Source of the DNA: Saussurea involucrata
Taxonomy: Eukaryota; Streptophyta; Magnoliopsida; Asterales; Asteraceae
Assembly: GCA_033807775.1 (NCBI GenBank)
Contig: CM066313.1
Location: 87,731,484-87,795,483, forward strand
Reading direction: 5' to 3'
DNA: 64,000 nt
Shown here: one piece after another, positions 32,464 to 42,252 of the stretch
Layout of the letters: each line of letters opens with the position of its first letter
How positions within the stretch are numbered: position 1 is the stretch's first letter
Notes under the pieces: model-generated
Database searches by the model: none
What the model saw: the letters and a program-made list of their open reading frames with translations, nothing else
What the model was told of the DNA's origin: nothing
Made by a program: the position numbers and the translations under genes

Positions 32464-35152
32464 CTAATCATGAACACATAAATCGGGATTCAAACCCAGA
32501 CTTTGATTGATAATCCTTCTCACCAAGTATCTTCCCATTTCAGAATCCTTGTTGCAAGCCAACTTAGCATGTAGCATTCCATTCAACCTTTTCATGTTGT
32601 GTTTGTATGCAACATCCACCAAATAATACTCATGATATGTATGGTCAAGTGTGATGACATACACTCCACATTTTTCAATGAGCATCCAGTTGGTAATGGC
32701 TTGAAAATTTCTTTCTGTCATATACTGAACTGCTTCTGGTTTGAACATTAGGCACAGGTATTCAAGAACCATTTTGGTTATAGACATCCCTTTCTCATTC
32801 AGCATATTTCCATACAGCTTCATTCCAACCTTGTACATCTCCTCTATGTCAGATATAGAGCACATTCTGATAAGTCTTCCTCATGTAGAACAAACCTCAA
32901 ACTTCCCATCTGCTCTTTTGACTCTAATGTACTCCTTTCTCCGATCTACCAAGGTATCCCAGAAGATGATCTCAGGAGGCATGGAAGATAGTGGGTCAGC
33001 TTTGATTGGATCAGTATCAACCACAGTGATATACATATTACATTGAGCATTACTTGGTTGACCTGATGGAGTTGCTACTTCTTCTTCAGCAACCTTTGTA
33101 TCATCTTTCTTTTCTGGAACATCCTCTTCTTTTTCTTCTTCTACCACTGGTTCTACCCTAGGTTTCTTGACAACTTTCCTCTTGGTAGCTATGGACTTGG
33201 TTCTTGTTCTTTTCAGTGACTCCAGCTTTTCACCCAGGGTTTCTTCTTGCTTTTTAGGAGTGTCATGTTTGGCTTTAATCAAAGCCTCTGCAACTTCAAC
33301 TTCTTCCAAAGTAGGCTTTTTAGTTTCTGTTGCTTCCTTTGTTTCTGCTGCTTCTTCCTTTGAAGATACTGCTTCTTGCATGGTTTCTGCTGTTTTTTTT
33401 GTTTCTGCTGCTGGTTCAGTTTCTGCTTCCTTTTGAATTTCAGCAGTATTAGCCGTTTCTGCTGCTGGTTCAGTTTCTGCTTCTTTCTGAACTTCAGCAG
33501 CATTAACCGTTTCTGCTGCTGGTTCAGTTTCTGCTTCTTTCTGAACTTCAGCAGCATTAACCGTTTCTGCTGCATGATCAGTTTCTGCTTCTTTTGCAAT
33601 TTCAGCAACACACTCATTCTCCCCCTTTTTCCCGTGCACTCTCCATGTTGAATTCAGCTTCTGACTCCCCCTTTTTGGGAGCATCATTGTTGCGGCTTCT
33701 TCTTTTGAGAACATACTGAGCTTTCTTCTTCCTGTGCATCAGCTTGGTAATCAGCTTCTTATGCTTCTCAAGCTGTGTTTGCTGATATAGAACCACTTTC
33801 TTGAGTCCATCTATCTCCTTTTGCTGACTTACAACATCTGTGTTAATATTGGCAATGGTTTCCATCAATTCCTCATATGTATATCTATCCTCACCTTGTT
33901 TAGGAGTTTTGACCTCCTTTAAAGGATCACTGGAAAGTTTAGTAGGTGTCTTTTGCCTAGCAAAAGCACTGCCTACCCCCGTGGTTTCTTGGTACCTGGG
34001 GCCTCTGAATGATTTCTCATTCTGAGTTGCCGTGAGGAAGGGCTTAGTTATGTTACCACTGTCCTTCTCTGTGCTAGCAGAAGTAGTGGCAGCCTTGCTA
34101 CTCACATGCTCAACCTTCTCCTTAGTGAGCACCTTCTTGGGGTTGGGAGACACCCCTGTGGTGTCCCTTTCGATATTCTCTAATGGAGAATGCTCCACTA
34201 GAGGGCTTAAAGGCTTTTGGCTTTTAGGAGGTACATCAAGGGAAGGAGCCTTGTGTACCTTTTTTCTTGTAAACTTTTTGGTTACTTTTGGAGTGGGTCT
34301 TTGAAGAATGGACTGAGGGATTTCTTTGGTGATTGAAGGTGGGGTTAGGCTATCAGTGGGTTGGTCTAATGAGGGCCTTGACCCTGATGCCATACCTTCT
34401 TGTGTGTGGGACACACCCATCATTGTAGAGAACAATGGAGTGTCAACTCCTTCCGAGTCCCTGGAAGTTCTTCTCATATTTGAGAAGACCTTTCCTTTAG
34501 GGGGTTTAGGTACATATACCTCATTAAATTGAGGCAAATCCGTCAATTCCTGAGTAATCACTGCTTGGACAAACCTTGGGTACATATAAAAACTCTTTTT
34601 GGATTCCAGGTTTGACACAAGATCATTGAAAATCATTTGTGAAAAATTAAACTTCCTGGCAGTGGCCAAGCAGACCAGGGCATAAGCAATGGTACTGCTA
34701 AACTCACTCCATCCAGTAGTTTTCTTTGACATACAATGCATTAAGGTATGAACAAAGAATCGCCATTGTGTAGAAAATTTAGACTTGAAAAACTTAAAGA
34801 TTCCAATGGGACCTTCATACCCCATTCTTGTTAAAGTTGAGTATAGATCGTCATTAGGAATAGACGTCATACCTGAGGCATCATCCAATCGAAGAGTGAT
34901 GCGAATAAGCTCCTCTGTAATATTCAAGGGTTTGTCACACACCCTTGTTTTGATGATTTTCTGCCCATCTTCAGACACCACGGTGGCATTTTCCCAGAAC
35001 TGCTTCTGATGCTCGATGTAGATAGTCGGGGTCACCGTTAGGGCATATGATATATGCGAGGATTTGAGGAAATCCACAATGTCGTGAAAACCTGCGGACT
35101 GTTTTGGCTTCTGGAGCATGGCAATCTCGTTGTGTTCGTCGATAAACTCCAT
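32464..35152 (-). pseudogene. Copia-3 env-like 3' ORF (two breaks)
   Basis: The likely start is the ATG at 35152 (MEFIDEHNEIAML). The N-terminal domain has YALTVTPTIYIEHQKQFW, RFFVHTLMHCMSKKTTG and KKSFYMYPRFVQAVITQEL, matching Copia-1's 7135-7650. A basic Ser/Pro-rich middle ends in a coiled-coil-like part and KLMHRKKKAQYVLKRRSR. A frameshift at about 33650 leads to a 19-residue repeat region (VQKEAETEPAAETVNAAE, about four copies, 33430-33610), then YITVVDTDPIKADPLSSMPP. A TGA at 32881 follows FEVCST; the same frame then runs to 32464 (MCSISDIEEMYKVGMKLYGN). No membrane span is evident. Function unknown. Confidence 0.7.
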
Positions 35153-35350
35153 TGTACCTGAGGATTCTTGACAGAAAGCAGAGATTCTTGGGAGAGAATA
35201 GTTAGAAAGAGAGAGATGAATGGAATTCAAAGAGACGTTATGAACTTTGGCGGGCTGAAAGAGGTATTTATAGCAGTAGTAGCCCTAATTTTTCTTTTAA
35301 AGAAGTATTAACGACACATGCAGTATAAAGTACGAAGCAGTATTAACTGG

Positions 35351-35510
35351 CACTGGCAGTAGTAACTATGCACTGGCAGTAGTAACTATGCACTGGCAGT
35401 AGTAACTATGCACTGGCAGTAGTAACTATCCACTGGCAGTAGTAACTATGCACTGGCAGTAGTAACTATCCACTGGCAGTAGTAACTATGCACTGGCAGT
35501 AGTAACTATC
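35351..35510. repeat. Exact 8 x 20-bp tandem repeat between pol and env-like ORF
   Basis: Eight units of CACTGGCAGTAGTAACTATG, with only the last base varying: G in units 1, 2, 3, 5 and 7, C in 4, 6 and 8. Each contains GCAGTAGTAAC, a variant of the LTR word. It lies in the 5' leader of the env-like ORF (minus strand), which otherwise (35153-35622) has no coding. Confidence 0.95.
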
Positions 35511-35622
35511 CTTGCACTTTTCAGCACTTGTCAATCTTAGTCATACAGAAGATCCTGAGAAAAAGAGTTAGTAGTACCAAATATAGAAGGAAATACAGGT
35601 ATAAAAACTGAAAATCATGACT

Positions 35623-38600
35623 TTATTCAAGGTTGATCATGCCCACACTTGTTACCAAGAAGGTGAATCTACCCACATCAAAAGCTTTTGTGAATAGATC
35701 AGCAAACTGGTCATTGGTATGAACTTTAGCAACTTGAATTAGTTTCTTTTCATTACAATCTCGAATAAAGTGATACCTGATCTCTATGTGCTTTGTTTTT
35801 GAGTGTTTGACTGGATTGTTAACAATGCTAATAGCACTGTTGTTGTCAATGAAGATTGGAGTGTGCAGAAATGTTACCCCATAGTCCAGCATCTGATTCT
35901 GTATCCATAGAACCTGAGAGCAGCAGCTTGCAGCAGCTATATACTCAGCTTCTGTGGTAGATAAGGACACTGTGGTTTGTTTCTTACACTGCCACGATAC
36001 TAGTCTTGCACCTAAAAACTGACATCCACCTGAAGTAGACTTCCTATCCATGTTAGCTCCACCCAAGTCACTATCTGAGTATGCAAGTAAATCAAAGGAT
36101 GATTCATAAGGATACCAGAGACCTAATCTAGGTTGCCCTCTTAGATATCGAAATATCCTCTTGACTGCATGAAGGTGTGATTGCTTTGGTGTAACTTGAA
36201 ATCTGGCACAAACACATACTGGAAACATAATATCTGGTCTAGAGGCTGTGAGATACATGAGTGATCCAATAATTGATCTGTAATGATGGACATCCACATC
36301 CTCCCCCTCAAGATCAGCATTGATCTGTTTGTGTGTCTCCATTGGTGTGCTTGCTGGCTTTGAGTCTGATAATCCAAACTTATCCAGGATGTCTTTCACA
36401 TATTTGGATTGGCATATGAAAATCCCATCCTTCTTTTGTTTCACCTGAAGCCCAAGGAAGAAAGTAAGTTCACCCATGGAACTCATCTTGAATCTCTTGT
36501 GCATTAACTCCTCAAAGTCTTTACACATGTGATCATTTGTGGATCCAAAGATGATGTCATCCACATAGATCTGAACAAGTAGGGTGTCCTTCTTTTTCCT
36601 TTTAATGAATAAGGTCTTATCAATGATGCCTCTTTCAAATTCATTTTCCAAGAGATAGGTAGACAGGGTGTCATACCATGCTCTTGGGGCTTGATGTAGA
36701 CCATAAAGTGCCTTCTTTAACTTGTACACTCTGTCAGGATATAATGGATTCTCAAATCCAGGGGGTTGACAGACATACACTTCTTCATCTATAGTCCCAT
36801 ATAGAAAAGCACTTTTTACATCCATCTGGTAGACCTTGAACTTCATATATGAGGCATAGGCTAGAAACAACCTAATTGCCTCAATCCTTGCAACTGGAGC
36901 AAAGACTTCCTCATAGTCTATACCTTCTTCCTGAGTATACCCTTGTGCAACCAGTCTGGCTTTGTTCTTGATCACAATTCCTCTCTCATCCTTCTTATTC
37001 CTGAAAATCCACTTGGTGCCAATTGCCCTATGACCTTTTGGAAGGTCCACCAAGTTCCAAACATTCTGTAATTTGAACTGTAGCAGCTCCTCTTGCATTG
37101 CTTCTATCCAACTTGGATCTTTCATAGCATCATAAGCCTTTTTGGGCTCAATTTGGGATAGAAAGCAGGTGAGTACAGTATTAACTGTATTTTGCTGATC
37201 TTGTAGCTCTTGAAGTCTGCTTTGATTCCTAGTCATCATGGGAGAAGCAAAGTCTCCAATTACCAACTCAGGAGGATGATTTTTCTGAGTTCTTGATGGA
37301 TGACCAGATTCCTCTTGTAAGATCACATCCAGATTTGACTCATTTAAGTCTGGATTTTCTTCAGCTTCTTCAGTCACTTCAGACTCTCTGGAATTTGGAC
37401 TTGAAGGCTGATTTTCCTCTATTCTTCTCTCTCCTTCATTCTGAATGGGTTCAGCTTCCTTTTCTTTTTCACAGAAGTCAACAGGATCAATGGTAGGGAG
37501 TGGAAATATCACAGACTTAATTCTGTGAACTGATGGTGGTGCATCCCTTTGTCCTGCATTTACCTCACTACTGATACCCAAAGAATTAGTGAGTGAATCA
37601 ATGTCAAATAGCCAATCAGGACCTGAACCAATGGGATTTGGTGTGTTCTCATTGCATTTGACATTGTCACTTTCTTCAATTATTCTAGAAGAGGTATTAA
37701 ACACTCTGTAAGCCTTACTCTGAGATGAGTAACCAACAAGAAAACCATCATCTGCTTTGCTATCAAACTTACCTAAGTGAGATTTGGTATTGAGAATTGT
37801 ACAAGGACACCCAAATGGTTTGAAAAATCCAATAAATGGTTTCTTTTTCTGAAAGAGCTCATAAGGTGTCTTGTTTTTAGGCTTTATTACTAACACTCTG
37901 TTTTGGACATAACAAGCAGTATTAACTGCTTCTGCCCAAAAAGTAGTGGGTAATTTTGAATCAGCTAACAGAGATCTAGCAGCCTCAATCAGTGTCCTAT
38001 TCCTTCTCTCAGCAACACCATTCTGTTGTGGAGTCCTAGGAGCACTGTATTGTCTCTCAATACCTTTTTCTTCACAAAAGGTGTTTAGATCAAGGTTTTT
38101 AAATTCAGTCCCATTATCTGATCTAATGACTTTCACTTTTTGATTTGATTGGTTTTCAATTCTAAGAATAAAAGATTTGATCAGTCCACTTGTCTCATCT
38201 TTAGTTCTCAGAAAATATACCCAAGTAAATCTCGAGTAATCATCAATAATAACTAAACAGTATGACTTCTTGCCAATGCTCATGACATTTGTAGGGCCAA
38301 ACAGATCCATATGCAACAACTGAAGAGGATTTGAGATAGTGTTTATCTCTTTGGACTTATGAGAAGTTTTGTGTTGTTTGCCTTTTAGACAAGCAACACA
38401 ATGATCATCACATGAATAAATTTTTGATGGTAAACCCCTAACAAGATTATGTTTAACAAGTTTATTCATTGTTTTAAAATTCATGTGACACATCCTTCTG
38501 TGCCAAAGTGATGATTCATCCATTGAAGCTTTTGATACCAAACAGTTTAGGGATGAATCAGATGAAACACTTTCTAAATCTAAACAATATACATTATCCT

Positions 38601-38952
38601 TTCTAGGAGTTCTCAATAGTATCATGTTTTCATCAACTACTTTGAATCCAGGAGCAAGAATAATGCATTCAGAATCAGTAAATAATATACTATGTTTCTT
38701 GTCACAGACCTGTGATACACTTAACAGGTTGTATCTCAATTGCTCAACATAGTAAACATCCTCAAATGTCATCTTACCTTTTGATACATCACCTTTACCA
38801 CTTATCTTACCTCCTACAGGATTATTCCCAAAAGCAACATGTCCTCCATCAATTCTTTTGAAATTCTTGAGGCAGGCCATGTTACCTGTCATGTGCCTGG
38901 AGCAACCACTATCAACATGCCAGATGCTCTTCCCCTTGAGCTGTTGGTTGCC
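35623..38952 (-). CDS. Copia-3 Pol: protease, integrase, reverse transcriptase, RNase H
   Basis: The frame is open for 1109 codons from 38952, just after a TAG whose AG coincides with a splice-acceptor-like site. Order: protease WHVDSGCSRHMTG at the start; integrase with HRRMCHMNF and CVACLKGK, then DDE residues in LHMDLFGP, RSDNGTEF and NGVAERRNRTL; linker; RT with GTKWIFRNKKD, MDVKSAFLYGTIDEEVYV, LYGLHQAPRAWYD and catalytic YVDD in VQIYVDDIIFG; RNase H with YSDSDLGGANMDRKS, STTEAEYIAAASCC and IDNNSAISIVNN, ending VGMINLE. All catalytic residues seem intact, so the product could be active and might serve related defective elements. An internal ATG at 38892 is not a convincing natural start; expression as Gag-Pol fusion is expected. 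Confidence 0.95.
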   Translation of the reverse strand, partial: GNQQLKGKSIWHVDSGCSRHMTGNMACLKNFKRIDGGHVAFGNNPVGGKISGKGDVSKGKMTFEDVYYVEQLRYNLLSVSQVCDKKHSILFTDSECIILAPGFKVVDENMILLRTPRKDNVYCLDLESVSSDSSLNCLVSKASMDESSLWHRRMCHMNFKTMNKLVKHNLVRGLPSKIYSCDDHCVACLKGKQHKTSHKSKEINTISNPLQLLHMDLFGPTNVMSIGKKSYCLVIIDDYSRFTWVYFLRTKDETSGLIKSFILRIENQSNQKVKVIRSDNGTEFKNLDLNTFCEEKGIERQYSAPRTPQQNGVAERRNRTLIEAARSLLADSKLPTTFWAEAVNTACYVQNRVLVIKPKNKTPYELFQKKKPFIGFFKPFGCPCTILNTKSHLGKFDSKADDGFLVGYSSQSKAYRVFNTSSRIIEESDNVKCNENTPNPIGSGPDWLFDIDSLTNSLGISSEVNAGQRDAPPSVHRIKSVIFPLPTIDPVDFCEKEKEAEPIQNEGERRIEENQPSSPNSRESEVTEEAEENPDLNESNLDVILQEESGHPSRTQKNHPPELVIGDFASPMMTRNQSRLQELQDQQNTVNTVLTCFLSQIEPKKAYDAMKDPSWIEAMQEELLQFKLQNVWNLVDLPKGHRAIGTKWIFRNKKDERGIVIKNKARLVAQGYTQEEGIDYEEVFAPVARIEAIRLFLAYASYMKFKVYQMDVKSAFLYGTIDEEVYVCQPPGFENPLYPDRVYKLKKALYGLHQAPRAWYDTLSTYLLENEFERGIIDKTLFIKRKKKDTLLVQIYVDDIIFGSTNDHMCKDFEELMHKRFKMSSMGELTFFLGLQVKQKKDGIFICQSKYVKDILDKFGLSDSKPASTPMETHKQINADLEGEDVDVHHYRSIIGSLMYLTASRPDIMFPVCVCARFQVTPKQSHLHAVKRIFRYLRGQPRLGLWYPYESSFDLLAYSDSDLGGANMDRKSTSGGCQFLGARLVSWQCKKQTTVSLSTTEAEYIAAASCCSQVLWIQNQMLDYGVTFLHTPIFIDNNSAISIVNNPVKHSKTKHIEIRYHFIRDCNEKKLIQVAKVHTNDQFADLFTKAFDVGRFTFLVTSVGMINLE

Positions 38953-38972
38953 CTACACATAAGATAAATCAA

Positions 38973-39947
38973 TTAGTTTTTATTGGGAACCCAAGCCAAA
39001 GTGGTCTTGGGTCTCCCTTGCTCATCAAAGTACTTACATTCAGTTTGGATAAGTTTTTCTACCTGAGGAACTTCAGTACTGGAGTACTTTGTCAAAATGA
39101 TTGGTCTAGCAACACAAACACTAGAAGCAGTATTATCTTTAGAAGAGGTACTAACAGTGTTAGCAGTACTAACACTGCTAGCAGCAGTATTGCTTCTAGA
39201 AGAAGTACTAACATTGTTAATACTGCTAGCAGAAGTACTAACAGTGTTAATACTGCTAGCAGAAGTACTAACAGTGTTAATACTGCTAGCAGCAGTACTA
39301 TCTGAGGCAGCAATACTATCAGAGGCAGCAGTACTAACACTAGTGCTTTTAGGAACCCACATTGTGACACATTCTTTTTCAGTCTTTTTCCTCATGTGGC
39401 TTTTGGATTTAGCTTGTTTCTTAGCCACATGGTTCCTTACAGGCTTCCTATAACCATTTGATTTTTGAAAAGTTCTTTGAAAATTTATCCTTTGGTTAAT
39501 AGGATTGAAATAACAGTGTTTGGCAAGGTGATTCAGTTTGCCACAGATAAAACAAGGTTTTGGTCTGTTAATCCTTTGCAGATCAACTCCTTGTTTTTGA
39601 GCCCACTGATTATTCCAGTTTCTTTGATTTCCCCTCTTTTTATCATGTTTTTGGGGTTCATTCTTTTGAGAAATCTTGCAAGAACAATGTTCACAAGTAT
39701 TGGAATTCACAACAGTGGTCTGTGTATATTGAACTCCCTTTCCTTTTTCAGATCTTTTCATCTCATTGTTCTTATCCCAGGGACTTCCACCTTCCTCATT
39801 AGTCTTGATGTAATTTTCTAAGGGGATCTCACCACTGACATTCTTGTTCCTTTTCTTAGACTCTTCTTTTTCAGTTTTGTCCTCAACAACAACTTCATCT
39901 AATGGATCTACTTTAGTAGCTCCTTCAGGTAAGTCCTTCCTATCCAT
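38973..39947 (-). CDS. Copia-3 gag, C-terminal part
   Basis: This continues gag after a one-base loss near 39997-40003: the upstream frame ends in a TAG at 39953 while this frame reads PPRSDLLETMDRK across it. It has a nucleocapsid knuckle, CFICGKLNHLAKHC, a Lys-rich stretch, and then a repeat region (about 39115-39345) reading VSTSASSINTVSTSASSIN, encoded by GTTAGTACTGCTAGC-like units, the same word as in the LTR. It ends LAWVPNKN and TAA (38975-38973), and the TAA sits within CTAAT, 20 bases before an AG where Pol opens. It needs the frameshift repaired to be functional. Confidence 0.8.
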   Translation of the reverse strand: MDRKDLPEGATKVDPLDEVVVEDKTEKEESKKRNKNVSGEIPLENYIKTNEEGGSPWDKNNEMKRSEKGKGVQYTQTTVVNSNTCEHCSCKISQKNEPQKHDKKRGNQRNWNNQWAQKQGVDLQRINRPKPCFICGKLNHLAKHCYFNPINQRINFQRTFQKSNGYRKPVRNHVAKKQAKSKSHMRKKTEKECVTMWVPKSTSVSTAASDSIAASDSTAASSINTVSTSASSINTVSTSASSINNVSTSSRSNTAASSVSTANTVSTSSKDNTASSVCVARPIILTKYSSTEVPQVEKLIQTECKYFDEQGRPKTTLAWVPNKN

Positions 39948-39952
39948 GGTTT

Positions 39953-41584
39953 CTAACAGGTCTGACCTAGGAGGGATGTATGTGTTGTTGTAGGGTGGGG
40001 TGTGGTATTGTACCCTATGCCTGGTTTCATCTTAGTGTGGATTTGAGCATTTATTATGGTGTCCATGACTTTAGAAGCACATGAAAACTTTTCAACATCA
40101 AGTTTTACTTTCTCAAGTTCTCCTTTTAATTTCTCACATTCCTCCCTGGACTCTTTCAGTTGGAATTCCATACCATTCTTTTCCCACTTCCAGTAGTTTG
40201 TATCATATGAGTGTTGAAGTTCATTGGCTTGAAAAGCCTTAATTTGTTCTTCAAACCTCTCAACAATCACAACATAATCTCTTCTATCCTTTTCTAATCT
40301 CTTAAGGTCATCACACATTCCCTGGTTGTGATCTCTATACCTTTTCACAGTGTCTATACAAGCTTGAGAACAAAGATTAGATTTTACCTCAGTAGGAAGA
40401 TCTGAGACTTCTGCCATGAGTGCATGATTCTTAATTGCCTCTTCTGCTTGATCACTCCAATCAAATCCCATTCCTTGTTGAGAAACAAGGGCTTGAACAG
40501 AGTTTCTGTTCTGGTTGAAGCTTCCAGTCTGAGCTTGTTGATGGTTGTTTTGAGATACTCCACCTCTACATTCTCTGGCAAAGTGTCCCATCTTATGACA
40601 CTTGTAGCATTCTACCTTAGATTTGTCAAACCCAGCACCATCTTCTCTTCTTTGGGAAAAGTTGTTTCTCCCAGTCCTCTTTATAAACTTCTTCACCCTC
40701 ATAGAAAGCATAGCCATCTGCCACTTGATATCCATCTCCTCAAGATCATCAGCATTAATCTGTTCTAAGTCATCATTAATTAATGAGGAGTTAACATGAC
40801 TAGAAAAAAAAGCTTCTAGTACAGAATCATTGGCCTTCTCCTGATTGACTCCTCCAGCAGTACTAACTGATTCAGGGTTAGCAGTAGAATCAGTTGATGC
40901 TGATAGGAGTGCAGCATTATACACATATCCTGAGGGCTTCTTCTTGGCTTCAACTTCTGCTTCAAATACCCTAAGATCATTGTAAAGATCATCAAGCTCT
41001 TTATCTTCTAACTGGTCATTCTGTCTGAAAGACACAGTATACATTGTCCATTCCTCACCTAATGATCTTAGAAACTTCCTGTTGACATCATCAGCCTCCA
41101 TATGAACTCCAACTGTAGCCAATTCTCCAATCAACTTATTAAATCTATCAAAAGTTTGAGTCATAGACTCATTCTTTGTAGAAATAAAATTTTCATATTG
41201 TTGCTTAAGAATTGCCTTCTGGTTCCTCTTGGTGCTCTTGGTACCAGTGAATCTCTTTTCCAATGCATTCCATAAAATCTGAGCATCAGTGCAGTGATGA
41301 AATTGGTGCTGATACTCATTGGGAATAGCCAAAAGCAGAGTGCTTAAGGCTTTCATCTCTGTTTGTCTAACCTTTCTTTCTGCATCAGTCTTTGGAGGGG
41401 GTCGTTTGCCATCTGGTCCAACTTTTCCTTCAGCACATGGACCATTCTCTATAATATCCCAGATGGAATAATCAGTAAGCAAAATATACTGCTTGATTCT
41501 AATTTTCCACATGTCAAACTCATTAGGCCTGAGCATGGGAACCTTTGAAACAAGAGTATTGTTTGATTCAACTGAGTTGTCCAT
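39953..41584 (-). CDS. Copia-3 gag, N-terminal part
   Basis: The 543-codon frame starts at the ATG 41584 (MDNSVESNNTLVSKVPML), right after the PBS. It has the copia gag core with FDMWKIRIKQYILLTDYSIW, ALSTLLLAIPNEYQHQFH and YENFISTKNESMTQTFDRF, then CYKCHKMGHFARECRGG, a first zinc knuckle, and a coiled-coil-like end (DLKRLEKDRRDYVVIVERFE). It ends in a stop at 39953 caused by a frameshift. Structural particle protein and RNA binder. Conservation is good throughout. Confidence 0.9.
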   Translation of the reverse strand: MDNSVESNNTLVSKVPMLRPNEFDMWKIRIKQYILLTDYSIWDIIENGPCAEGKVGPDGKRPPPKTDAERKVRQTEMKALSTLLLAIPNEYQHQFHHCTDAQILWNALEKRFTGTKSTKRNQKAILKQQYENFISTKNESMTQTFDRFNKLIGELATVGVHMEADDVNRKFLRSLGEEWTMYTVSFRQNDQLEDKELDDLYNDLRVFEAEVEAKKKPSGYVYNAALLSASTDSTANPESVSTAGGVNQEKANDSVLEAFFSSHVNSSLINDDLEQINADDLEEMDIKWQMAMLSMRVKKFIKRTGRNNFSQRREDGAGFDKSKVECYKCHKMGHFARECRGGVSQNNHQQAQTGSFNQNRNSVQALVSQQGMGFDWSDQAEEAIKNHALMAEVSDLPTEVKSNLCSQACIDTVKRYRDHNQGMCDDLKRLEKDRRDYVVIVERFEEQIKAFQANELQHSYDTNYWKWEKNGMEFQLKESREECEKLKGELEKVKLDVEKFSCASKVMDTIINAQIHTKMKPGIGYNTTPHPTTTHTSLLGQTC

Positions 41585-41611
41585 AATGATTGTAGATTTC
41601 TAAGAAACCGA

Positions 41612-41623
41612 GCTCTGATACCA
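41612..41623 (-). other. Primer-binding site of Copia-3
   Basis: Minus strand TGGTATCAGAGC, exact tRNA-iMet type, two bases inside the 5' LTR that begins at 41626. Confidence 0.94.
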
Positions 41624-41625
41624 CT

Positions 41626-42252
41626 TGTCAGGATCGATTCCAAACAAGAATAACTATACTTAGAAATCAGAATTAAAGAATCTTGCGGAATAGAACTTTA
41701 ATTCAACACACTCGATGAACAACTAATTAGAAAACACAATCTGTTTTGTATTCAATGCTTCAACTCACAAGTTTACAACCAAACCTCAATCTTGTTGAAC
41801 AGACTCAACAAGACGACTTCTACTTCTCTAGAAATAGGGTTCTAAACCTTGAGGTTAATTCTCTCTAAAACAAAAACGAATTCTGATAACTCGCGTACCG
41901 AATAGCTATCTATCAACATCTATTTATACTAAATAATTACAAGATAACTATCAAAACAAAATTGATCTTCAGAATATTCTTTCATGCTTATCTTCATTCA
42001 TTCCATCTTTATCTCCAACCTTCTCGCATTCCAAAATTATGATCACCAGCAGTATTACCATCGTTATGCACAAGCAGTACTAACATTGTTCCAGCAGCAT
42101 TAACTTTTACTAGCAGTACTAACCTTGCTCTGGCAGTAGTATTGTTGTTCTGGCAGTACTAATGTTGTTCTGGAAGTACTAACGTTGTTCTGGCAGTACT
42201 AACGTTGTTCTGGCAGTACTAATCATACTTAGCAAATCTTCAGTTCCCAACA
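41626..42252 (-). repeat. Copia-3 5' LTR (627 bp)
   Basis: Same ends and length as the left LTR, with about six substitutions by eye, three of them inside the GCAGTACTAAC word region. TATA box on the minus strand at 41928-41920. Confidence 0.95.

Larger units (their letters stand above)
31774..42252 (-). mobile_element. Copia-3: young Sirevirus retrotransposon, 10.5 kb
   Basis: Complete element with identical-length 627-bp LTRs and a perfect AATCT duplication (31769-31773, 42253-42257) inside the solo gypsy LTR. Minus-strand order: LTR, PBS, gag, protease, integrase, RT, RNase H, 8 x 20-bp tandem repeat, env-like ORF, polypurine tract, LTR. I count about six differences between the LTRs, about 1%, so the insertion is recent. 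Pol is fully open; gag has one frameshift and the env-like ORF two breaks. It is the best candidate in the window for recent activity. Confidence 0.95.

Noticed and set aside
33376..33651. Cys/Phe-rich plus-strand ORF
   Set aside because: It is the reverse of the acidic repeat region of the Copia-3 env-like ORF; its regularity is a by-product.
35623..38952. The longest ORF as a host gene
   Set aside because: It carries protease, integrase, RT and RNase H motifs between a PBS and a PPT; it is retrotransposon pol.
39097..39453. Leu/Val-rich plus-strand ORF resembling a membrane protein
   Set aside because: It is antisense to the Ser/Thr repeat region of Copia-3 gag.
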